From Streptomyces wuyuanensis (lineage in GTDB: Bacteria; Actinomycetota; Actinomycetes; Streptomycetales; Streptomycetaceae): DNA of 64,000 nt. The stretch spans positions 62,001 to 126,000 of the forward strand of contig NZ_FNHI01000011.1 in assembly GCF_900103455.1 (NCBI RefSeq), read 5' to 3'. Under the pieces are notes generated by a model. It saw only the letters and a list, made by a program, of their open reading frames with translations, was not told where the DNA came from and did no database searches. The position numbers and the translations under genes were made by a program. Shown one piece after another: positions 1 to 8,925 of the stretch. Position 1 is the stretch's first letter. Every line of letters starts with the position of its first letter.

Positions 1-1
1 G

Positions 2-1606
2 GGCGCCGTTCCCGTCCTCGGCGTCTTCGTGTCGTGGGCGGCGGCGATCGCCCTCTCCGTACTGCCGCTCGGCTGGCTGGTGTTCCGCCGGCTGATACCC
101 CGCCAGGCCGCCGCCGACCGCGACCGCGAACCGCCGCGGATGCGGGACATCGGACGCTTCCTCGCCGGGGACTCCGTCGGCGCGCTCTTCTCCCTGGCGA
201 TGATCAACCTGCTGCCGGTGATGGTCGCCGTCCGGTTCGACGCCGCCCACAACGGCTTCTTCTACATCGCCTACACCGTCGGCGGCACGATGGAGTTCAT
301 GGCCATCAACATGGCCTCCTCGCTCACCGCGCACGCCTCGCACAGCCCCGGCAGCCTCGCCGAGGGGGTGCGCGGCGCACTGCGCCGCATGGCGGTACTG
401 CTCGTGCCGGTCGTCGCCGTGCTGGTCGTCCTCGCGCCGCTGATCCTCGCGCCGTTCGGCCCCGACTACGCCGAGCACGGCACGACCGTGCTGCGGCTGC
501 TGGCCGCCGCGGCGCTGCCCCGGGTCGTCGTGGAGCTGTACATCGGCGTCCTGCGCGTCCAGGGCCGTACGGGAGTGCTCGCGGCGCTCCAGGGCGCGAT
601 GTGCGCGATGGTGCTGGGCAGCGCGGCGGTGCTGATGGGCCCGGCCGGCATCTCCGGCGCGGGCCTGGCGATGCTGCTGTCCATGTCGCTGATGGCGCTG
701 GTCTCCGCGCCGGGCGTGCGGGCGGCCCTCAGCGGGCGCGAGCCCCGGCCGCCGCGCGGGGCGGGGCTGTTCGTACGGCGGCGGCGCCCGGCCGGGGACG
801 GCTACGGCACGACCTGGGCGCGCCGGGCGGCCGAGCGGCGGGCCTCCGCCGGGCAGGACCCGGACTGGACCCGGGAGACCGGGTATCTGCGGGGTGTCCA
901 CGAGGCGGCGACCCCGGCGTTCGGGATATCCGTGTACGCGCCTCCGGAGCGGCCCGCGGCCACCGGGCGCGAGGAGGCCGGGACGGCCGTCTGGCTGTGG
1001 CTGCTGCTCGGCCTGGCCGCCGGTCTGTTCTGGTTCCCGCTGGTACGGGCCCGGGACGTCCCGCCGGGACCGCTGTCGGGGCGGGAGTTGCTGCACGCGC
1101 TGCCGCCGCTGACGGTGACGGCGGGCGTGCTGCTGGTCGTCGTGTACTGCGGGGCCGCGGCCCTGGGCAGACTGCGGCCGGTCCTGCTCGCCGCCGCCCT
1201 GCTCGCCACCGCGGCCGCGTTGCACACCGCCCCCGCGCTGCTGGGCGTACGGCCCGCTCCCGCCGCGGGGCCGGGTCACGAGGCGCTGGCCGACCTGCTC
1301 GCCGGGCCGGCGGAGCCCGGCGGCCCGGCGTTCGTGCTCGCGGTGCTGCCGCCCGTACTGCAGTTGCTGTGCCTGGCCCTGGCCGCCACCGCCCTGCGGG
1401 CCCTGGGCGTGCCGGGCCGGGTCACCGCCGGGACGGTGTGGGTCCTGACGGTGGCGGGCTGGGCGGCCCAGGAGGCCTTCGCAGCCGCGGCGCTGCCGGT
1501 GTCGGCAGGGTTCCTGGCGGCCGCGGTGGCGGCGCTCGTCCACCGCCGGACGGCCCGCGGCACCGCCCGGCGGAAGTCCCTCAGCGGCTCGGGACCGGCT
1601 GTCTGA
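2..1606 (+). CDS. Polysaccharide flippase-like membrane protein (5' end outside window)
   Basis: The frame is open from base 2 with no convincing ribosome site before the first internal GTG at 29, so the true start lies upstream of the window. The first ~230 visible residues are a string of hydrophobic helices of the MOP/oligosaccharide flippase type (the C-terminal half of such a transporter). They are followed by an Arg-rich cytosolic stretch of ~90 residues and then a second block of 5-6 membrane helices. Flippases of this class move lipid-linked glycans across the cytoplasmic membrane, and the facing glycosyltransferase operon fits that role (inference). The extra C-terminal membrane block is not part of the usual flippase. 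The 3' end overlaps the convergent GH26-like gene by 26 bases. Confidence 0.7.
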   Translation, partial: GAVPVLGVFVSWAAAIALSVLPLGWLVFRRLIPRQAAADRDREPPRMRDIGRFLAGDSVGALFSLAMINLLPVMVAVRFDAAHNGFFYIAYTVGGTMEFMAINMASSLTAHASHSPGSLAEGVRGALRRMAVLLVPVVAVLVVLAPLILAPFGPDYAEHGTTVLRLLAAAALPRVVVELYIGVLRVQGRTGVLAALQGAMCAMVLGSAAVLMGPAGISGAGLAMLLSMSLMALVSAPGVRAALSGREPRPPRGAGLFVRRRRPAGDGYGTTWARRAAERRASAGQDPDWTRETGYLRGVHEAATPAFGISVYAPPERPAATGREEAGTAVWLWLLLGLAAGLFWFPLVRARDVPPGPLSGRELLHALPPLTVTAGVLLVVVYCGAAALGRLRPVLLAAALLATAAALHTAPALLGVRPAPAAGPGHEALADLLAGPAEPGGPAFVLAVLPPVLQLLCLALAATALRALGVPGRVTAGTVWVLTVAGWAAQEAFAAAALPVSAGFLAAAVAALVHRRTARGTARRKSLSGSGPAV

Positions 1607-2690
1607 ACCAGCCGTCCCGGCCGGCGAGCCGGTAGCCCTCCAGGCCCGGTCCGTCGTCGACCGTCAGATCGCAGCCCTCGCCGGGCACCGCGCGGTTCCA
1701 GTGCACCATCGCCTTCACCTTGGGCATGGCCCTGGCCACGTCCGGGATGGCCGCGTACCACTCGCGCTGCCGGTCGGGGTCGGCCGGATCGGGGACGGTC
1801 GCGAACTCGGCGAGCATCAGCGGCTTTCTGTCGGAGATGTTGGCGATCAGCCAGTCGTGGCCGGGACGCTGACTTCGCTCGAAGTCCTTCCAGTCCGTGG
1901 TCTTGTGGCAGGTGAAGTAGTTGTACTGGTCCATGGCCAGCCAGTCGACGTAGTCGTCCCCGGGGTAGAGCCGCTTCATCAGGTCGGCGCTGCCGAGATA
2001 GCCGGAGACCGTCCACACCCACACCACGTTGCGCGCGCCGAGCTTCTCGAAGCGGTCCCGCAGGTGCCGGTAGGCGGCGACGTACTCCTCGGGAGTCCCG
2101 GCGCCCTCCTTGATCCGGGCGTCGACCTCCTGGTCGAAGGAGAGGAAGACCCGCTTCCCGTACGCCTTGACGCGGCGGATCTGCGGGTCGACGATCTCGG
2201 CGTCGTACCGGCCCGACGCGATGTTCTTCCAGCCGAGTTGCGTCTCGGTCCAGTTGGCGTGGTGCGGTTCCTTCCACACCGTGGACTCCCAGGCGAGCAT
2301 CAGGAGCCGGTCGCGTCCCAGTTCCTGTTCGTCCGGGGTGAGCAGCTGCCCGTCGAGCTCGTTGCCCGACATGTCGTGGTACGTGTACACGAGGTCGAGC
2401 CGGCGTCCGATCTTCTTCTCGAAGGCGTACACCGGTGCGGTGAGCGAGCCGTTCTCGTCGTACGGGATGTACGCGCCCCACCAGGCGCCGCAGCGCGGAG
2501 CGAGCACGCGGTCGGGGGCGCACGGGCCGCTGAGGGGTTCGCCGGAGACCGCGCTCCCCGGTAAGTCCTCGTCCGCGGTGCCGTCGTCGGCGGTGGCCCA
2601 GATCCCGATCCCGGCGAGGAAGGCGGCGACCGTGACGAGGACGACCACCGCGCCCGCGCGCGGGCGGGATCCCGAATGACGTCCGCTCAT
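1581..2690 (-). CDS. GH26-like secreted/membrane-anchored glycoside hydrolase with a TTA codon
   Basis: This 369-residue protein has an N-terminal hydrophobic segment (about 13-32) after an Arg-rich start, so it is exported or membrane-anchored. The rest resembles glycoside hydrolase family 26 (beta-mannanase-type TIM barrel): WWGAYIP near 70, a candidate acid/base Glu188 in SFDQEVD and a candidate nucleophile Glu295 in LAEFA. It probably trims or cuts a glycan made by the adjacent genes (inference). It is the last gene of the minus-strand run, and its start overlaps the stop of the preceding small membrane gene by 4 bases (ATGA), so translation is coupled. Codon 43 is TTA (2562-2564 complement), which makes full translation depend on the bldA tRNA encoded in this window. 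The substrate cannot be read from the sequence. Confidence 0.82.
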   Translation of the reverse strand: MSGRHSGSRPRAGAVVVLVTVAAFLAGIGIWATADDGTADEDLPGSAVSGEPLSGPCAPDRVLAPRCGAWWGAYIPYDENGSLTAPVYAFEKKIGRRLDLVYTYHDMSGNELDGQLLTPDEQELGRDRLLMLAWESTVWKEPHHANWTETQLGWKNIASGRYDAEIVDPQIRRVKAYGKRVFLSFDQEVDARIKEGAGTPEEYVAAYRHLRDRFEKLGARNVVWVWTVSGYLGSADLMKRLYPGDDYVDWLAMDQYNYFTCHKTTDWKDFERSQRPGHDWLIANISDRKPLMLAEFATVPDPADPDRQREWYAAIPDVARAMPKVKAMVHWNRAVPGEGCDLTVDDGPGLEGYRLAGRDGWFRQPVPSR

Positions 2691-3145
2691 CGGCCACCGC
2701 CGCCGGGTTGAGCACGTCCGGCGGCGGAGTCGTGCTCACCGGCCGGTCCCGGGGCGGCCCCGCGGGACGGCACGCGAGCGCCTCCGGCGGCGCCGCGCGT
2801 GGCCGCGGGGAGCGGGAGCCCCGGCAGAGCGGCGACGACCGTCGCGAAGGCCGCCAGGGGCAGCAGGAACGCCGTGACCGTGAATCCCCCGGCCAGGAAC
2901 AGCGAGGTGGCGGTCAGCACTCCGAGCGACAGGCTCACCGGCGCGGCCAGAGCGAACGCCTCCAGACGGGCGCCGGGCCGCAGGCCCCCGGGCTGCGGGT
3001 GCAGCAGCGCGATGCCCGGACCGAAGCAGACGAACAGGAGCACCGGGATCCATCTCATCGGCGAACCGCCGGGCAGCAGGGTCGCGGCGAGCGCCACCCA
3101 GCCGGACAGCGCCACGGCCGCTCTGAGCGGGATCTCTTTCGGCAT
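2687..3145 (-). CDS. Small integral membrane protein of the exopolysaccharide operon
   Basis: The 152-residue protein has about four hydrophobic segments (roughly residues 8-25, 30-48, 62-85 and 86-108) and a Gly/Ala/Pro-rich tail. No enzyme motif is visible. It sits 6 bases behind the large membrane protein and overlaps the GH26-like gene by 4 bases, so it belongs to the same transcript. A role as a membrane accessory factor in glycan polymerisation or export is only inferred from context. Confidence 0.6.
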   Translation of the reverse strand: MPKEIPLRAAVALSGWVALAATLLPGGSPMRWIPVLLFVCFGPGIALLHPQPGGLRPGARLEAFALAAPVSLSLGVLTATSLFLAGGFTVTAFLLPLAAFATVVAALPGLPLPAATRGAAGGARVPSRGAAPGPAGEHDSAAGRAQPGGGGR

Positions 3146-3151
3146 CGGGCT

Positions 3152-5056
3152 TCACCTCGCTGGTGATCGGTATTCGAGTACGACGCCGTAAGGGTGTTCC
3201 TCGACGACGGTGAAGAGCGGGGACGCGGCCAGCTCGCTTCGCAGCGTCGCGAAGCCGCCGGGAGGAAGCAGCCCCTCGCCGGCCGTGTAGACGTCCTGGG
3301 TGCGGGTGAGGATGACGTACGCCCGCGTCCCCGGGGGGATGCCGTCGGCCAGATGGCGGGCCGGGTCGGCGAGCATCCGCTCGTTCTCGGGGAGCTCCTG
3401 CTCGGCGAAGAACCAGTGCTCCAGCCGGTCGTAGCGGTGGAGCGCCTTCGGGAAGGACCCGGTGGCCGCGAGGATGAGGCTTCCCTCGGGGGCCCGGTCG
3501 ACGGCCCGGGTGACCAGTGCCGTCTCGGCGGGCGGGGTGTAGTTCATCGTCTCCTTGCCGTAGTACGACGGCAGGAATCCGGCGGCGAGCACGACCAGCG
3601 TCACGGGCAGCGCGACGGCGGCGAGACGCCGGCGCACGGCCCTGGCCCGGGCCGAGGCGCCCCGTGCGGCGCCGGCGGCCGGGACGAGGGCCGCGGCGGC
3701 GAAGAACGCGGCGCCCGGCAGTCCGAACAGATAGACGCGGAAGAGCATTTCGCCGCCGTAGTCGTTCACGGCGAACAGCGGGAGCGGCGCCGCGGACACC
3801 AGCAGCAGCGGCAGCGCGCTGCGGGCCAGCCTGCGGCGCGCGAGGACGGCGACGGCGGCGAGCGCGGCGATCGCGAGCACCATCAGGACGTTGGCCTGCC
3901 CGGCGAGTTCGGGTCCGGGGCCGGTGAGCCGGCCGGCGTATCCGGCACGGGAGTTGCGGGTCAGTTCGCCGAGGGACTCGCGCAGGGTGCCGAGCGTCTC
4001 GGTGAACAGCGGCCGGCCCATGGTCAGGTCCCAGGCCAGCATCAGCGCCCCCGCGACCGCGAGGAGCCCGTAGTTGCGGTAGCGGCGGGTGAAGAGGAGG
4101 GCGAACAGCGAAACGCACAGCATCACCGGGGTCAGCTGGTGCGAGGCGTTGATCGCCACGATCAGCGGGGCGAGGATCAGCACGCAGACGGCGCGCTGGC
4201 GCCGGCCGGTCGGCGGCGGCACGGCGGCCGCGGCGGGGTCGAGAAACGTCCGGTCGCGCAGCCGTCCCGCCGACCCCGGCAGCACGAAGTGGCGCAGTAC
4301 CACGGCCAGTACGGTCAGATGCAGGATGTACGCGAAGCCCTGCGGGGCGAGGTAGTCCTGACCGACCCAGTTGGCGAGCTGGAAGATCCAGACGCCGGCC
4401 CACACCAGCCGCCAGTCCTCGGTGAAGGTCCGGTAGAGCAGCACGAGCACGGGCATGAGCAGCAGCCCCAGCAGCACCGGCGCCCAGTTGAGGTACACGG
4501 CGGCGCTCTCGACGCCGAAGGCGCGCACCAGGGCGGCGTTGAGGCCGAAGAAGCCGGGCCACTGGTCGTAGGCCGACATGTTCCCGGACAGTGCCGCGTA
4601 GGGCCGCAGTTCGCCGTTGGCGAGGAGGGCGTCGACGACGGCGTCGTGCTTGGAGGCCCACGGGTAGCGCACCGAGTCGTACAGCACCGCGGGCGGGGCC
4701 TTGAGTGCGAACAGCATCGCCGCGCAGTACGCGGCGGGCCACCAGGGCGAGGTTCCCGCGCGCCGCAGCGCGAGCAGGAAACCGCCGGTGAGCACCAGGA
4801 GCGCGACGAAGAACACGACCGGCAGCCGGTCGAGGAGCCCGTACTCCCCCATCGTCCGGAAGCCGATGCGCGGCAGTGCGTACACCCACAGGCCGACGCC
4901 CAGGAACAGCGGGAGCGAGGCGAGGCCGGGCAGGGGCGGCCGCCTCCGCGGGCGGGCCCCGGCTTCGGGGGGCGGCCGGTGGTCGTCCCCGGTCCCTTTC
5001 GCGGGCGGCAGCGTGCTGCTCCCGGTGACCGGTGTGGGCACGCTCTGCTGCTGCAC
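3152..5056 (-). CDS. Polytopic membrane protein, glycosyltransferase/polymerase-like
   Basis: The 634-residue protein has a short basic N-terminal tail followed by about 12-13 membrane helices and a C-terminal domain of ~110 residues that looks extracytoplasmic. The topology (many helices plus a soluble C-terminal domain, with KHDAVVD and YDQWPGFF in the first large loop) resembles GT-C type glycosyltransferases or O-antigen-polymerase-like proteins, which use lipid-linked sugars. Neighbours are a deacetylase, a GT2 enzyme, a flippase-like protein and a GH26-like glycosidase, so glycan assembly at the membrane is a reasonable inference. The exact reaction is not visible. The gene ends 6 bases before the next gene of the operon. 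Confidence 0.65.
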   Translation of the reverse strand: MQQQSVPTPVTGSSTLPPAKGTGDDHRPPPEAGARPRRRPPLPGLASLPLFLGVGLWVYALPRIGFRTMGEYGLLDRLPVVFFVALLVLTGGFLLALRRAGTSPWWPAAYCAAMLFALKAPPAVLYDSVRYPWASKHDAVVDALLANGELRPYAALSGNMSAYDQWPGFFGLNAALVRAFGVESAAVYLNWAPVLLGLLLMPVLVLLYRTFTEDWRLVWAGVWIFQLANWVGQDYLAPQGFAYILHLTVLAVVLRHFVLPGSAGRLRDRTFLDPAAAAVPPPTGRRQRAVCVLILAPLIVAINASHQLTPVMLCVSLFALLFTRRYRNYGLLAVAGALMLAWDLTMGRPLFTETLGTLRESLGELTRNSRAGYAGRLTGPGPELAGQANVLMVLAIAALAAVAVLARRRLARSALPLLLVSAAPLPLFAVNDYGGEMLFRVYLFGLPGAAFFAAAALVPAAGAARGASARARAVRRRLAAVALPVTLVVLAAGFLPSYYGKETMNYTPPAETALVTRAVDRAPEGSLILAATGSFPKALHRYDRLEHWFFAEQELPENERMLADPARHLADGIPPGTRAYVILTRTQDVYTAGEGLLPPGGFATLRSELAASPLFTVVEEHPYGVVLEYRSPAR

Positions 5057-5164
5057 CGTGCGACTCCCCCCACGGATGTGGGCGCGGCTGTCAGGCCGCT
5101 GTCCCCTTCAGCGAAGTATAGGAACCTGGTTCGGTTTTGGGCGGCTCTCGACCATCTTCGCCCG

Positions 5165-6037
5165 TCACCCGGCGAATGCGGGGCCCTTCACGGCAGCCCG
5201 CATCCTTCGGTAGAGCCGCCAGCCCATGGTGGGCAGCGAGTCCGGGTAGGGGGCGACCCGCGCCCCCGTGCCGTCCATCCACGCCTCGACGTCGGCGGCG
5301 GTGTGGCCGCGGCGCAGGATGAGCCGGGCGATCCGGTACGCCTCGTCGGTCTCCGAGCTGAGCGCGTGGCGCACGGCGACGGCGGACTCGTACCCGGCCG
5401 CCCGGGCGGCCCGGCGCACGGCCGGGCTGTTGTAGCCGTGCGGATAGGCGAGATGGCGCACCTCGTGGCCCAGGGTGTCCTCCAGGACGGCCTTGGAGTG
5501 GCGCAGTTCATACCGCAGCCGCCGGGCGCCGAGCGTGTCGAGCTGGGCATGGGTGACGGTGTGGCCGCCGACCTCCATGCCGTACTGCTCCAGCAGCGGC
5601 GCCTGGGCGAGCGTCATCATCGGCGCCGGCGGCAGCAGGCTGCGGAGCCCCGGGGTGATGGCGCCGGTGGTGAGGTACGCGGTGGCGGGCAGACCGCGGG
5701 CGGCGAGCGCCTCGGCGGTGGGTCCCGGCAGGTCGGCGAAGCCGTCGTCGAAGGTGAGGACGACGGGCCGGGGCGGCAGGGGCGCGCCGCGTCCGGCGAG
5801 ATGGTCGGCGAGGGCGCTGATCCTGATCGGCGTACGGCCGGCGGCGACGACGGCGTCGAGCTGGGCGGCGAACTTCCGGGGGCTGACGGTGAACTCGGCG
5901 ATCCAGTCCGGCGGGTCGTCCATGACGGCGTGGTAGAGCAGCACGGGAATGCGGCCTTCCCGGCGCTCGCCGGGATCCGGGGCCGCGCGGGTCTCGTGCG
6001 GTGCGTCGGCTCCGTGTCGTGCGTGTGGTGCCGTCAT
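5165..6037 (-). CDS. NodB-type polysaccharide deacetylase
   Basis: This 290-residue protein carries the carbohydrate esterase 4 signature. It has TFDDGF at 95-100 with the catalytic/metal Asp pair Asp97/Asp98, and HTVTH at 159-163 giving the two metal-binding His residues. A later AYPHG near 200 matches the conserved Pro-containing motif. Such enzymes remove N-acetyl (or O-acetyl) groups from GlcNAc-type polymers using a divalent metal. There is no clear signal peptide, so it may act at the cytoplasmic face, on a partner, or be exported by another route. The ATG overlaps the stop of the GT2 gene by 4 bases, indicating translational coupling. A 108-base gap separates it from the large membrane protein downstream. 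Confidence 0.88.
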   Translation of the reverse strand: MTAPHARHGADAPHETRAAPDPGERREGRIPVLLYHAVMDDPPDWIAEFTVSPRKFAAQLDAVVAAGRTPIRISALADHLAGRGAPLPPRPVVLTFDDGFADLPGPTAEALAARGLPATAYLTTGAITPGLRSLLPPAPMMTLAQAPLLEQYGMEVGGHTVTHAQLDTLGARRLRYELRHSKAVLEDTLGHEVRHLAYPHGYNSPAVRRAARAAGYESAVAVRHALSSETDEAYRIARLILRRGHTAADVEAWMDGTGARVAPYPDSLPTMGWRLYRRMRAAVKGPAFAG

Positions 6038-7464
6038 CTCTCCTCCCAGGGGAGCGGCAGTCCGCGGACCCGGCGGCGGGCCCTGACGTATCCGAGGGGT
6101 CCGGCAAGCATCCCGCGCCGCTCCAGCCGGGAGAGGCTGCGCGGCCAGGGGTGGCTCGCGGTCCCGTGCTCCCCGGGCACGCCCCGGGCGCCGTCGCGGT
6201 GCGCCGTCATCGTCCGGGCGTGGGCGAGGCCGCGGGGCAGCCGCGCGAGCAGTGTCGGAAGCAGGCCGGGCCGGCGGGCGACGAGCGCGGTGAGGTACGC
6301 GGTGAGGCCGGCGCCGTAGCCGAACGCCTGGTTCCGCAGGTCTCGTTCGGTCTCCCGGTGGTGGTGCCAGACCAGCGCGTCCGGCGTGTACCGCAGCCGG
6401 TGGCCGTCGGCGAGGATCCGCACGAACGCGTAGAGGTCGTCACCGCCCCGGGCCGCGGTGCCGGTGCCGGTCGCCGGGTCGAATCCACCCGCCGCCCTGA
6501 GCGCCCTGGCGCGGAAGGCCATGTTGGCGCCGGAGCCGAAGCGGCCCGCGGTGAACGGGAACAGCGGCTCGTCGGCGGGCGGCCGCGCCGGGTCGTAGGT
6601 GCGGGGAGCGAAGCCCTTGGCGAAGCCGCCGTGGCTCTCCAGCAGGATCTGGGCGGGCGTGGTGAGCCGCGCCGGGAGGATCAGTCCCGTGACGCAGCCG
6701 ATGCGGGGGTCCTCCGCGAACGGCGCCGTGAGCGCGGTCAGCCAGTGCGGATCGGCCACGACGTCGTCGTCGGTGAAGGCCAGCACGGTGCCGTCGGCGG
6801 CGGCGACACCGCGGTTGTGGGCGACGGCGAGGCCGGGCACGGGCTCGAGCACGTACCGCACCCGCTCGCCGTACTTGCGCTCGATCAGCTCCCGGGTGGC
6901 GCCGGTCAGGGGCGCGTTGTCGACGACGACGACCTCGAAGTCCGGATGGTCCTGGGCGAGCAGCGAGTCCAGGGCGCGGGCGAGCCGGCCGGGGCGCTCA
7001 CGGGTGGCGACGACGACGCTGGTCCGGGTCGGACCGGCCCGGCACCCTTCCCTCCCGGGAGCCGCGGGGGCCTCGGGGCGCCTGGACGCCCTGGCGGCCC
7101 CGGGGCTTCCCGGGTCCTGCGCGACGCGATGGCGGGCGGCGTCTCCGGGCGACGGGCGCCGCGCGGGGGGCGGAGCCAGGCGGTCCCGGGCCGCTGCGGC
7201 CAGGACCTCCGCCGGGTCCGCCCCATCCGGCACGGTCGCGGTGAGCGTGCCGACGGGGCGGCCCCGGTGCCGTACGAGTACGAACACCTCCCCCGGTCCG
7301 ACCGGGGCACCGCCCGGTCCGGGGCGCAGGGCGAGCACACCGGGGGCGGGGGCGCCCCGGACCCCGTGGGGCCCCGCGTGCGGCGGAGGTTCGAGCGAGT
7401 CGAGGTCGAGCTCGGCGACCTGCATCGCGCGCGGTCGCGGCGGGGCGGGTGGGGTGTGCGGCAT
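6034..7464 (-). CDS. Family 2 glycosyltransferase
   Basis: The 476-residue protein has an unusual N-terminal region of ~145 residues rich in Pro, Arg and Ala, then a GT-A fold catalytic domain starting at TSVVVATRERP. The metal-binding acidic motif is FTDDDVVADPHW, and a conserved GGDDLY segment lies downstream with a WHHHR element. These enzymes transfer sugar from a nucleotide donor to a growing glycan or lipid. The C-terminal ~100 residues carry basic amphipathic stretches that could contact the membrane. The stop overlaps the deacetylase start by 4 bases. The FemAB-like gene ends 83 bases upstream, in the same direction. Confidence 0.87.
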   Translation of the reverse strand: MPHTPPAPPRPRAMQVAELDLDSLEPPPHAGPHGVRGAPAPGVLALRPGPGGAPVGPGEVFVLVRHRGRPVGTLTATVPDGADPAEVLAAAARDRLAPPPARRPSPGDAARHRVAQDPGSPGAARASRRPEAPAAPGREGCRAGPTRTSVVVATRERPGRLARALDSLLAQDHPDFEVVVVDNAPLTGATRELIERKYGERVRYVLEPVPGLAVAHNRGVAAADGTVLAFTDDDVVADPHWLTALTAPFAEDPRIGCVTGLILPARLTTPAQILLESHGGFAKGFAPRTYDPARPPADEPLFPFTAGRFGSGANMAFRARALRAAGGFDPATGTGTAARGGDDLYAFVRILADGHRLRYTPDALVWHHHRETERDLRNQAFGYGAGLTAYLTALVARRPGLLPTLLARLPRGLAHARTMTAHRDGARGVPGEHGTASHPWPRSLSRLERRGMLAGPLGYVRARRRVRGLPLPWEER

Positions 7465-7547
7465 CGAGGTCTCCCCGGGTGGTGTCGTCGGACCCTTGGC
7501 GGTGCGGTACGGGCGCCGTGCGGCCCGGTGCGGTGCGCCGCGGCCGG

Positions 7548-8624
7548 TCAGTCGCCCCGCAGCCGGCCTATCCGGCCGAGCGTCCGCTGGGCGTACCCGG
7601 CGAGCCGGGGCCGGCTGCGCACGAAGCTGTGGGCGCGCCGCCCCGGCTCACGGCTCAGCCGGTGGAGGGCCGCCCCCGGGCCGGGCAGGACGGACGAGCC
7701 CTCACGGACCCGCAGTTCACCGGTCTTCAGGGCGTCCTTGTACTCGGCGGCGCCGCGGCCGAGGTCGAGCATCCCGATGCCCGCCGCCGCTGCGGCCTCG
7801 GCCATCCGCAGGTGCAGGACCAGCCCCGGCGAGTACTTGGCGTACTCGGTGTCGTAGGCCGGGAACCAGCAGGACAGCACCGTGCGCGAGCGCAGCCCGA
7901 AGTGCGCCGCGACGGGACGCTCCCCCGCGTACAGCACGGACAGCACGCCGGAGCAGCCCGGTGTGCGGGTGTCGTGCAGCCGTCGCACGAGCGTGCTGAT
8001 CCACTCCTGGGCGAAGCGGTCCCTGCGTCCGGTCCTCCGGTACTGGGCGGACTTCCAGGCCATGAGCGTGCGCAGCGCCGAGGGGTCCCGCTCGTCGAAG
8101 ACGAACCGCACCTCGCCGGCCTGGCGGCCCAGCTTGCGCTCCTTGGCCGTGGTGGTCCTGAAGAACTTGGGCGACCGGTCCCGCAGCCGCTCCTCGTAGG
8201 CCGCGTACCCCTCGCCCACGTCGATCACCGGTGAGGCGAACTCCTCGGCGCTGCCCGGCTCGAACAGGCCCTGCCCCGCCTCCAGGTTGTCGAACTCCCA
8301 GACGGAGAGCGAGCAGGCCCTCAGCAGCTCACGCGCGGAGAGGCGCAGCCCGGGCCGCAGCACGGCCCCCTGGCAGTCGGAGACGCCGAGCCCGATGGCC
8401 CGGCCGTGTCCGAACGGGCCCTTCTCGTAGGGGAAGAAACCGGCCGGGACCCCGTCGTCCTCGACGACCGCGACCCTGGCGCGCGGCCGCACCCCGGCGA
8501 CGGCCAGGGTGAATTCCGGTTCCATGAAAGGACTGGCGGGCGCACCGGACTTGGCGCGCAGTTCACGCCAGGACTCGGCCTCCCCCTCGTCCAGTTCCCC
8601 GGGCCTGACGACACGAATGTGCAC
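7548..8624 (-). CDS. FemAB/CelD-like GNAT-fold acyltransferase
   Basis: The product of about 358 residues matches the GNAT-fold family linked to polysaccharide biosynthesis (CelD/BcsL, FemAB-like). It has a tandem acyltransferase layout with KERKLGRQAG in the middle and AHFGLR...YDTEYAKYSPGLVLHLRMAEAA...LDLGRGAAEYK in the second half, typical of the FemAB/Acetyltransf_6 family. It probably acylates a sugar or a lipid-linked intermediate (inference). The start is uncertain. I chose GTG at 8624, but an in-frame TTG at 8633 with a GGGGGAG stretch upstream is nearly as good, and the frame stays open to 9083 without coding character. It is the first gene of the minus-strand glycan operon. Confidence 0.75.
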   Translation of the reverse strand: MHIRVVRPGELDEGEAESWRELRAKSGAPASPFMEPEFTLAVAGVRPRARVAVVEDDGVPAGFFPYEKGPFGHGRAIGLGVSDCQGAVLRPGLRLSARELLRACSLSVWEFDNLEAGQGLFEPGSAEEFASPVIDVGEGYAAYEERLRDRSPKFFRTTTAKERKLGRQAGEVRFVFDERDPSALRTLMAWKSAQYRRTGRRDRFAQEWISTLVRRLHDTRTPGCSGVLSVLYAGERPVAAHFGLRSRTVLSCWFPAYDTEYAKYSPGLVLHLRMAEAAAAAGIGMLDLGRGAAEYKDALKTGELRVREGSSVLPGPGAALHRLSREPGRRAHSFVRSRPRLAGYAQRTLGRIGRLRGD

Positions 8625-8925
8625 ACCGCTCAACTCGACCCCCGGTCTCCCCCTTGAGCTTCCCCGGACAGGACGGTACCGGCCGAAATCGCCCCGCAAC
8701 AGGGAGTGAAGGTCAAGCCGTGACCAACACGGTAAGAGGTGTGAAGTCCTGTGAAAGGCGGTGCCAATGGGGCGAAGCGGGGACGCCGCTCGGGGGTGCT
8801 CCCGCCCCGGGACCGGTTCACCGTCGCACGCGGACCCGACCGTCCTCGGCCCGCCCGCGACGACGGGGCCGCCATCGCCCAGACCGCGACGGCGACCGGA
8901 GGGACTCGTCCCCTCAGGGGCGGGC

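Noticed and set aside
3194..6319. 1041-codon + strand open frame
   Set aside because: Antisense to the membrane protein and deacetylase genes; composition is low-complexity Gly/Arg/Glu.
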